From assembly GCA_020720965.1 (NCBI GenBank), contig DYNS01000172.1:1-6672 (forward strand): DNA of 6,672 nt, given 5' to 3'. This stretch comes from Anaerolinea sp. GTDB lineage: Bacteria > Chloroflexota > Anaerolineae > Anaerolineales > Villigracilaceae. The notes beneath the pieces were generated by a model. The model ran no database searches and was not told the origin of the DNA. It saw only the letters and a program-made list of their open reading frames with translations. Within the stretch, counting starts at the first letter, position 1. Every line of letters begins with the position of its first letter. Shown piece after piece: positions 1-6,256 of the stretch. The position numbers and the translations under genes are program-made.

Positions 1-1
1 T

Positions 2-2107
2 GACGGTGAGAGGGTAACGCTCCGGGATGCGGGTGGTGGTTGCCCATTGGCGGTTGGAGGTGATGAAGATGTAGTCGCCGCTTTGCAGGTTGGTGAGAAA
101 GAGATTCAGTTTCTCCTGGTTGTCGTCCCAGTACATCTCAAAGTTCAGGTCGCCCTGATACATGCCGCCGTAGGCATCATAGCCGCCCATGCGGAGGGGT
201 AAACCGTCATCCCAGGAGGTTTCGTGGATGGGAGCCGCGCCCGAAAGGGCGAGAATGCCGCCGGAGACGAAGCGCAGGTAGTAGGTGCGATTCTCTTCCA
301 AAACGGGGGCAGGCTCCAGGGTGAGGGTGTAGTAGGTTCCGCGCAGGTCGGATTGGGTGGGGGAAAAATCGGCGGTGAGGGAGGCAGTGGCGAGGGCATC
401 GGCATCCGCAAAGCCGGGTTCGGCGCCGAGGTAAACGGTGATGGTGTGGGTTCCGGCGCGGGTGGGGTCGGCGGCGTGACCGAGGGTAATTTGGCGCAAA
501 ATTCCGCTGGCGGCGGCGTTGAATTGGGTGTTGTAAGGCGAACCGGGCACAAAGACAGTCCCATAAGGCAGGGACATGGGTTGGGCGTAAAAAGAGCCGT
601 CTGCCCGCTGGAAGGAGAGGTTGTAGGGACCCGGTACGTTTTGGTAAATCCATTGGGTGGCTTGCACGCGGGAATGGTCGCGGGTATAGATGCGGCTAAA
701 GGCATAAGACCAGCCCAAACTTGCCAGTAACACGAAAACGCCCAAGGCGGGATACAGGTATCTTAAGAACAGAATCTTTGGGGGGCGGGGGGCGTAAAAG
801 ACGAGCCAGGCGGCAAAGAGAGCCAAAAGCGGGTAAATGGGCAGTTGGTAGCGCATGGTTGGGTTCCACTGACTGGATTGCCAGAGGAAGTAAAAGGCTG
901 CCCAACCCCACAGGAGCAGATGCTTCTGCCCGTCTCCGCGCAGGATGCGCCAACCCATGAGCAAAAAGCCCGCCCAAGCCAGCAAGCCGAGGGGCAGCCC
1001 CAGCCCCCAAACGGTGAGGTTGTAACCGGAAAACCAGACCGGGCGGCGCGCCCATTGCAGGGCGGGCGGGAAGTCTACATCTCCGCTTGCCTGGGCGCGT
1101 TGGTCGCTGAGGTTCTGAACCCATTGCGGGTTGGGACGCAGGTCTAAAAAGCCGAACTCACCCTGGAAGGCGTAAGGCTGAAAAATGCGAAAGGCAAGCA
1201 AAGAAAAGACTGCCCCTAAAATCAGCAGCCCCATGTAAAACTCCGCAGAGGGCGGGCGGGGGGCGTTTTCTTCTTGCGGGGCTTCTTCGGCGGCGCGGCG
1301 CAGACGCAGGTAACGCAAAATCAGCGCGCCGGGGAGCAAAAGGGCAAGCGGAGCAGCGTTAATTTTGCTGGCAACCGCCATGCCCAACGCCACCCCAAAC
1401 AGGGCGCTGTTCCAGAATAGGCGGCTGTTAAGGACGGATTGAAGCGGGTTTGTGGGAGAGTCAAAAAAGAGGGGCGCATTTTCTTCGGCTTCCAAAACTT
1501 CTACGGCGAAGTAAGTCGCCAGGAAGATGAAGAAGTTGGCGTAAGAATCGACGGTGTAAAAATGGGCTTGCTGAATGAGCATGACGGAAAAACCGGCAAA
1601 AGCCGCCGCCAAAGAAGCCACGCGGCGGTCATATAGACGGCGTGCAATGAGATACAACAACCCAATGGAAGCCAGGTCTGATACTGCCGCCAAAAAGCGC
1701 CCCACCAGGGTAATTTCGCTGTAGCCTGCCCAGGTTGTCACCTGCCCCAGCCAATTGGCAAGCGGCAAAAACACCCCCTGCGGATTTTTAAGGGCATAGT
1801 CGGAGGCGGCAATCGCAATTTGCGACATCCACTCCGCCACATGGCGGACGATGAAGACCGGCAAAGTACCGTAGACGTAAAATCCGTAGCCTCGGTTATG
1901 CGGGTTGAGGGGGGAATTGGCAGTGTCGAAATATTCGCCCAGGTTGTTCACCGGCTCCAGTGCGGAGGAAACCATCGTAAGGAAACGCTCGTCCGGGTGC
2001 AGGTGCTGACCCTGGTCCCAATCCAGACCCATCAGCCGGAACCAGGCAGCCCCGGCAAAGGCAAGCAAAAAAAACAAACGGTACAACCAGAGGGAAGTTT
2101 TCGTCAT
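2..2107 (-). CDS. Polytopic membrane glycosyltransferase with HPDE motif, GT39/PMT type (C-terminus beyond left edge)
   Basis: Reading the minus strand from the ATG at 2105-2107 gives 702 uninterrupted codons to the left edge, with no stop, so the gene continues outside. A first membrane segment (about 8-26) leads into an outer loop with QHLHPDERFLTM (34-45). H37-P38-D39-E40 is the hallmark of this class of polyprenyl-phosphate-sugar glycosyltransferases, D39 being the likely catalytic acid. EITLVGRFLAAVSDLASIGL (131-150) and QQAHFYTVDSYANFFIFLA (179-197) are further family-like segments. About ten more hydrophobic stretches run to residue 470, including 290-308, 363-386, 421-438 and 448-470. 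SSQWNPTMRYQLPIYPLLAL (411-430) resembles the conserved segment before the last helices. From about 476 the protein is hydrophilic, rich in Thr, Tyr, Gly and Asp and probably beta-stranded, for at least 225 residues, likely outside the cell. The start lies five bases after the preceding TGA with no Shine-Dalgarno, so translational coupling is likely. The sugar and acceptor are unknown. Confidence 0.88.
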   Translation of the reverse strand, partial: MTKTSLWLYRLFFLLAFAGAAWFRLMGLDWDQGQHLHPDERFLTMVSSALEPVNNLGEYFDTANSPLNPHNRGYGFYVYGTLPVFIVRHVAEWMSQIAIAASDYALKNPQGVFLPLANWLGQVTTWAGYSEITLVGRFLAAVSDLASIGLLYLIARRLYDRRVASLAAAFAGFSVMLIQQAHFYTVDSYANFFIFLATYFAVEVLEAEENAPLFFDSPTNPLQSVLNSRLFWNSALFGVALGMAVASKINAAPLALLLPGALILRYLRLRRAAEEAPQEENAPRPPSAEFYMGLLILGAVFSLLAFRIFQPYAFQGEFGFLDLRPNPQWVQNLSDQRAQASGDVDFPPALQWARRPVWFSGYNLTVWGLGLPLGLLAWAGFLLMGWRILRGDGQKHLLLWGWAAFYFLWQSSQWNPTMRYQLPIYPLLALFAAWLVFYAPRPPKILFLRYLYPALGVFVLLASLGWSYAFSRIYTRDHSRVQATQWIYQNVPGPYNLSFQRADGSFYAQPMSLPYGTVFVPGSPYNTQFNAAASGILRQITLGHAADPTRAGTHTITVYLGAEPGFADADALATASLTADFSPTQSDLRGTYYTLTLEPAPVLEENRTYYLRFVSGGILALSGAAPIHETSWDDGLPLRMGGYDAYGGMYQGDLNFEMYWDDNQEKLNLFLTNLQSGDYIFITSNRQWATTTRIPERYPLTV

Positions 2108-2112
2108 AAGAT

Positions 2113-4260
2113 TCACGGCGCAGGTGCAGGAGAAAGAACGCTAAAAATGTAAAAATCTTTGCCTTCCAGGTCAGAGTCGAACAAAACCCAGGTTCCGGCG
2201 GGGTACAGGTCTTGCAAAGTTTGTAAAGAGACGGCATCGTCATGTTTGACGATGAAGAGTTTGTTGCCCGGCACGCTCAGGCTCTCGCCCAAAGAGCCAG
2301 TAAACAGGGCGGCGTCCCGCATTACAAAGCCGGACTGAATCCCTACCAGGCGGGTATCCACCCAATGCGGGTAAGGCACAACCCAGGCGTTTTCCACGGG
2401 GTTGCCCATCATCACAAAACCGCGAATGACCCTGCCCATATCGGAGGTGTTCCAAGCCCCGGCGCGGAACTGCGCCGCGAATTGGTGAAAGACCAGGTCG
2501 TAATTTTGAAACGCGGAAACGGAAAGCAGCCCGCCCAAAAGAATCAGTGCCCCAAGCCTGCGCCCGCGCCCGGAAGAAACGCCCCGGAAAGCGTTATACA
2601 AACCATCCAGTGCCATCGCCGCGATGACAAAAACCACAACTCCCGCCGCGCCGGTGCGGTTGAGAGAAGGATTCTCCCCCGGAAAAGCCAGGGAGAGCGT
2701 GGAGGGCAGCAGCAAAACGGGAATCGCCAACAGGAGGAAGGCATCCAGCCAGCCGCGCTTTTGGAGATAACGCACCAAAACGAAGACGTAACCCAAAGCA
2801 AATAAAACCGCCGAAACCACATCCAAAGCCGGACGATGGGTGACGGAATGAACCCAAATTTCGCCGTCATCCCAGTTGAACATGAGCATGGCGCGGTAGT
2901 TGTTCTCCAAAAAGATTTGCCAGGGCGGGGCGGCAAAGGCTTGCTCGGTTTCGCCGAGGCGCGAAAGCCCCCGAAAGAGGAACATCTCCCAATGCCCCAG
3001 AGAGTAAGCAAAGAGGGGCAAAAAGACCACGAAAGACACCAAAACCAGCAAACCAAACAGCACAACAGTCTGTTTGCGCTTGCCCTGCGCCGCCGGGTGA
3101 AGAAGATACAAACTCACCGCCAGCATCACCGCCAGCGGCACAAGGCGGAAGGGGCTGTAACCGTGCATTCCCAAGCCCAAAAAGATGCCCGCCAAAAGAA
3201 AGTCGTTGCGGTTTTGGCTGCGAAGTCCGCGCAGGGTGTGATAAATAACCGGGGCGGCAAGGGCAGGGTAAAGCGGAAAGCGCAGCCCAATGCGACTGAT
3301 AGTATTGAGCCAGTAGGCAGTCCCCGCCAGAAAGAGAGCCAACAGGGCAACCCTTGCGCCGCCCACTTCCCTGCCGAGCAGGTAGATGTAAGGCAGGGCG
3401 AATAAGCCTATCAGCACGGTTCCCAGTTTGAGGCTGAGGAAGGATAACCCGGTCTGAAAGATGGCGGCAACGGCGGCGGTGATGTAAAACTGCAAAAATT
3501 CGCGCCCGGTGTTGCGCTCAAAGAAGACATAAGGCTTGCCATGCAGCAAATCGTACACATCCCACAACTTTTCGGCATGGTCGCTAAAGGGTTCGGCTGG
3601 TACGCTCTCCAACTGATAAAAGCGGAAAAAGAGAATCAGCCCTGCCAAAAGGAGCAGCAGCAGGCTGTGGCGGGAGATGCGGATGTGCCAGTGTTCGCGG
3701 CTGAACCAGGATGCCCAACGAGTGAGGCGGGCGGGGTCTGAGTCGCTGCGCCAGAAGGAGAAAAGCAGCAGGGCAATTGCGCCCAACCAGAGGGTAAGGT
3801 TGAATCCATCAAACAGGTTTTTGGCAAAGAGAGGAAAGGCAACAACCGCCAAAGCAATGCCGAGCAGGAAGGAAAAGCGCCCAAAGGTTTGGGGGTCGGT
3901 TTGGGGTTGCGCTTTTGGCACGGCGGGGAGTTGAAATTCCCCCAGAAAAAACGCCCACAGCATCAACAGGAGGGCGGCGGCGTAGAGCGCGAGGGCGGGA
4001 AAAATGGCTCTCGTTTCCGGTTCCAGCAGGAGTTGGGCGTAAAGCGCCAGGGCGAGCGCCAGAGCGGTGCGCCAGGGCAGGCGAGCCCAGCCGGAGAGAT
4101 TCCAATCCAGGCGGGGGAAGCTGTGATATGCCGGGTTGGAGTCGGGTTCTTCCGGGCTGGGGGCTGGTTCCGGGATTTGTATTTTTTGTTTTTGCCAGGG
4201 GTTCAACCGGGCTTTGACATAATCCAGGACGCTGGGTTCTTGGGGGTCGGGGAGAGTCAT
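2113..4260 (-). CDS. Polytopic membrane glycosyltransferase, GT39/PMT superfamily type
   Basis: A complete 715-residue integral membrane protein. Known relatives take a sugar from a polyprenyl-phosphate carrier and attach it to an extracytoplasmic acceptor. Residues 1-60 are a hydrophilic, proline- and acid-rich cytosolic leader (for example PEPAPSPEEPD, 30-40). Four hydrophobic segments follow (about 64-82, 84-107, 128-148, 152-170), then a basic loop. The family-like core begins with a membrane segment at about 198-215, and SDHAEKLWDVYDLLHGKP (226-243) follows in the first outer loop; D227 is the likely catalytic acid, with E230 nearby. NTGREFLQFY (250-259), SRIGLRFPLYP (322-332) and FPGENPSLNRTGAAG (526-540) are further family-like landmarks. 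About eleven more hydrophobic stretches reach residue 583, and 585-715 is a hydrophilic, probably extracytoplasmic tail rich in aromatics. No Shine-Dalgarno is seen before the ATG, which lies 12 bases after the methyltransferase stop; coupled translation is likely. The TGA stop is five bases from the next gene. Acceptor and sugar are unknown. Confidence 0.85.
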   Translation of the reverse strand: MTLPDPQEPSVLDYVKARLNPWQKQKIQIPEPAPSPEEPDSNPAYHSFPRLDWNLSGWARLPWRTALALALALYAQLLLEPETRAIFPALALYAAALLLMLWAFFLGEFQLPAVPKAQPQTDPQTFGRFSFLLGIALAVVAFPLFAKNLFDGFNLTLWLGAIALLLFSFWRSDSDPARLTRWASWFSREHWHIRISRHSLLLLLLAGLILFFRFYQLESVPAEPFSDHAEKLWDVYDLLHGKPYVFFERNTGREFLQFYITAAVAAIFQTGLSFLSLKLGTVLIGLFALPYIYLLGREVGGARVALLALFLAGTAYWLNTISRIGLRFPLYPALAAPVIYHTLRGLRSQNRNDFLLAGIFLGLGMHGYSPFRLVPLAVMLAVSLYLLHPAAQGKRKQTVVLFGLLVLVSFVVFLPLFAYSLGHWEMFLFRGLSRLGETEQAFAAPPWQIFLENNYRAMLMFNWDDGEIWVHSVTHRPALDVVSAVLFALGYVFVLVRYLQKRGWLDAFLLLAIPVLLLPSTLSLAFPGENPSLNRTGAAGVVVFVIAAMALDGLYNAFRGVSSGRGRRLGALILLGGLLSVSAFQNYDLVFHQFAAQFRAGAWNTSDMGRVIRGFVMMGNPVENAWVVPYPHWVDTRLVGIQSGFVMRDAALFTGSLGESLSVPGNKLFIVKHDDAVSLQTLQDLYPAGTWVLFDSDLEGKDFYIFSVLSPAPAP

Positions 4261-4272
4261 AGGGCGAGGGGA

Positions 4273-5079
4273 TTAGATTTTTTGGGCAACGTAAAAGGTG
4301 TATGCGCCGTTTTCCTGGGGGATGGGTTCTTCGTAGTATTTGCGAATCAGCGCCAGGGTGGGGGCAAAGTTCCAACGGGCGTTGGTGATGTGCCATTTGC
4401 GGGTGAGGACGTGGATGAGGAGGGAAGGTAAGCCAAAGTAGTGTCCCCATTCCAGGGTGGCGAGGGCGGCGGGGGAGAAGTAGTGCCAGTATTTTTGCAC
4501 CCGAAAACCGGCTTTTGCCAGGCGCTGTTCCCATTGCTGCGGGTTTTCGCAGGTGATGTGGCGGGAGATGCGGTTGAAGAAGGCGCGGTAGGCGCGGGCG
4601 AGGGGTTTTAGCCCAACGGAATCTAAGAAGCGGGCGATGGAGAGGTTGGGGAGAAAGTTGTGATTGGGAACGCAAAAGACAAAGGTTGCGCCGGGTTGCA
4701 GGACGCGAGCGGTCTCTTTGAGGACGACATCCAGGTGGGGGATGTGTTCCAGAACGGAGTTGCTGAGGGCGCTGGCGAAGTGGGCATCCGGGTAGGGCAT
4801 GTGAGCGCCATCGGCTTCGGTGAGGACCTGGTACACGCCGCGAGTCCCGGCTTCGTGGATGGGTCCTGTCCAGGGGTCGAGACCGACTTCCAGGGTGCGG
4901 TCAAAGGTCAGTTGGGCAAAGTGTCCATCGCCGCAGCCTAAATCTAGGGTGGGGGAGGGGAGTTCCAGGTTTTGGTAAAAGCGGGATTCTACGGCACGCA
5001 GCAGGGCGCGGAAGTAGGGCAGGTCGCGGGTGTGCAGGAAGAGAAAGTCTTTGGTGGAGAGATGAATGGTTTGGGACAT
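4273..5079 (-). CDS. Class I SAM-dependent methyltransferase (Methyltransf_11 type)
   Basis: A complete 268-residue protein. Motif I is TLDLGCGDGHF (residues 44-54), the glycine-rich SAM-binding loop. GLDPW (66-70) supplies the acidic residue D68 expected at the end of strand 2 to hold the ribose hydroxyls. EADGAHMPYPDAHFA (88-102) is the motif II/III region, SNSVLEHI (106-113) the post-motif helix, and ARVLQPGATFVFCVPN (124-139) the strand 5 region. This is the standard Methyltransf_11 layout. A second part, about 145-268, carries the substrate side, including RHITCENPQQWEQRLAKAGF (173-192) and an aromatic, hydrophobic stretch from 198 to 226 that might touch the membrane. The substrate is unknown; given the neighbours, a sugar, a lipid-linked glycan or a carrier lipid is plausible. 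The ATG start is supported by a GGAG four bases upstream, the only clear ribosome binding site in the window. The next gene starts 12 bases after its TAA stop. Confidence 0.9.
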   Translation of the reverse strand: MSQTIHLSTKDFLFLHTRDLPYFRALLRAVESRFYQNLELPSPTLDLGCGDGHFAQLTFDRTLEVGLDPWTGPIHEAGTRGVYQVLTEADGAHMPYPDAHFASALSNSVLEHIPHLDVVLKETARVLQPGATFVFCVPNHNFLPNLSIARFLDSVGLKPLARAYRAFFNRISRHITCENPQQWEQRLAKAGFRVQKYWHYFSPAALATLEWGHYFGLPSLLIHVLTRKWHITNARWNFAPTLALIRKYYEEPIPQENGAYTFYVAQKI

Positions 5080-5083
5080 GAGT

Positions 5084-5087
5084 CTCC
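5084..5087 (-). promoter_or_regulatory. Ribosome binding site of the methyltransferase gene
   Basis: On the minus strand the bases just before the ATG read CACGGAGACTCATG, so a GGAG core lies four bases from the start codon. It sits in the 16-base gap after the GT4 stop codon and decides this start. The other three complete junctions in the window have nothing comparable. Confidence 0.6.
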
Positions 5088-5095
5088 GTGATGGG

Positions 5096-6250
5096 TTATT
5101 TTTTCAGCCGGGCAAAGAGTTTTTCGTATTCGGCTGCCACCGAGTCTGGGTTGTAGGGGCGGGCAATTTCTGCCGGGTCGCGGCGATATGCAGCGGGGTC
5201 GCCGAGGATTTGCAGCATGGATTCGGCGAGTTTGGCGAAATCGCCAATGGGGGCGACTTTGCCCATGCCGGTCATTTGCACGGGGCGGCGCACGCCTGGC
5301 AGGGCGGAGGCAACGCAAGGGACGTTGTTCATCATGGCTTCAATTTGTACCAAGCCAAAGGCTTCGGTGGAGTTGAGGCTGGGGACGACCAGTAAATCCA
5401 GGTTGGGGTAAAAGGCGGCCATTTCGGCAGGGTTGAGGGTGCCGAGGAAGCGCCATTTGCCCTGGGCTTCGTATTCTCGAATTTGGGGGGCGAGGCGGGC
5501 GAAGTAGGCTTCTTCTCCCATGACGTTTTGGTGCTGCCCGGCAAAGAGCACCTGGGCGTTGGGGTAGCGGGCGAAGAGGGCGGGGAGGGCTTCCAACAAA
5601 ATTTCTACGCCTTTTTCGCTGGCGAAGCGGGTTGCCATGCCGATGACGGGGCGGTTTTGGGCGGTGTTGTATTTTTGGGCAAAGCCTTCTATGGCGCTTT
5701 GCTGGGCGGGGGGAAGCTGTACCGGCGGCAAGATGGGGCTGAGTTTGTGTTTGTAGCGCGAGAGAAAGGGCGAGTTGTCGGCGTAGTCCTGGGTGTAGGT
5801 GACGATATGGTCGGCGAGCAGGGCGGCGCTGTGATTTTGAAAGTGAACCACCTGGTTTACCAACCAGTTAAATAGACCGTCCGGCAGGAGCAGGTCGCAG
5901 TGATAGGTGAGTATGGAGAGTTTGCCTAGCAGGCGGGCGCGGGTGGCAAAGCCGGGTGCATCAAACTGAGGCAGGTGCATTTGCACTACGTCACTTTCTG
6001 CCACGTATTTCCATGCCAGCCAGCCAAAGGTGGGCATGATAACCCCTTTGCTAACGCGAAACAGCACCGGGGCGCGGACGATTTTTACGCCGTTGCGAAT
6101 TTCCTGGGCGGGGGTGGATTTGTCGAAGTGCGAGGTGAGGACGGTCACTTCGTGTCCGCGCCAGGCAAAGGCTTCTGCCAAACGTTCGGCGTAGATGGTT
6201 AATCCGCTGGTGTGGGGGCGGTAGTAGGTGAGGACGGTGAGAATTTTCAT
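5096..6250 (-). CDS. GT4-family glycosyltransferase (GT-B fold), nucleotide-sugar dependent
   Basis: A complete 384-residue protein, the usual length for retaining GT4 enzymes, which transfer a sugar from a nucleotide donor to a lipid-linked or sugar acceptor on the cytosolic membrane face. The N-terminal acceptor domain starts MKILTVLTYYRPHTSG (residues 1-16), followed by the AERLAEAFAWRGHEVTVLTS helix-strand unit. The segment TYHCDLLLP (115-123) lies in the N-terminal domain and ADHIVTYTQDYAD (146-158) precedes the interdomain linker. The C-terminal donor domain begins near 200 with VIGMATRFASEKGVEILLEA; R208 and K213 match the conserved basic pair that contacts donor phosphates. The E-x7-E signature is present as E296 and E304 in TEAFGLVQIEAM. 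The protein is predicted soluble or peripheral, with no membrane segment seen. ATG is chosen because the native GT4 N-terminus begins right there; no Shine-Dalgarno is visible in the 6-base gap after the epimerase stop. The TAA stop is followed 16 bases later by the methyltransferase. Donor and acceptor sugars cannot be told. Confidence 0.93.
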   Translation of the reverse strand: MKILTVLTYYRPHTSGLTIYAERLAEAFAWRGHEVTVLTSHFDKSTPAQEIRNGVKIVRAPVLFRVSKGVIMPTFGWLAWKYVAESDVVQMHLPQFDAPGFATRARLLGKLSILTYHCDLLLPDGLFNWLVNQVVHFQNHSAALLADHIVTYTQDYADNSPFLSRYKHKLSPILPPVQLPPAQQSAIEGFAQKYNTAQNRPVIGMATRFASEKGVEILLEALPALFARYPNAQVLFAGQHQNVMGEEAYFARLAPQIREYEAQGKWRFLGTLNPAEMAAFYPNLDLLVVPSLNSTEAFGLVQIEAMMNNVPCVASALPGVRRPVQMTGMGKVAPIGDFAKLAESMLQILGDPAAYRRDPAEIARPYNPDSVAAEYEKLFARLKK

Positions 6251-6256
6251 TGTGTT

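Noticed and set aside
145..1124. Several open frames of 140-190 codons on both strands in the left part (145-705, 207-653, 224-730, 696-1124)
   Set aside because: They are Pro/Arg-rich or Gly/Val-rich shadows of the 702-codon membrane protein frame, which is open throughout this stretch and carries the family motif.
2242..2805. A 187-codon plus-strand open frame, also antisense to the 715-residue glycosyltransferase
   Set aside because: Same pattern of low-information, basic and glutamine-rich sequence; fully inside a well-supported gene on the other strand.
2836..3405. A 189-codon open frame on the plus strand, antisense to the 715-residue glycosyltransferase
   Set aside because: The product is rich in Gln, Lys, Arg and Gly without recognisable structure. 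It mirrors the codons for hydrophobic residues on the other strand, and no start signal is evident.
3809..4675. A 288-codon open frame on the minus strand spanning the methyltransferase/membrane glycosyltransferase junction
   Set aside because: Its product is an unordered mix of Pro, Arg, His and Leu with no domain, and it overlaps two genes with clear family motifs in another frame. It is a composition shadow.
4660..4941. Plus-strand open frame antisense to the methyltransferase SAM-binding region
   Set aside because: It lies opposite the conserved methyltransferase motifs and its own sequence shows no domain or start signal.
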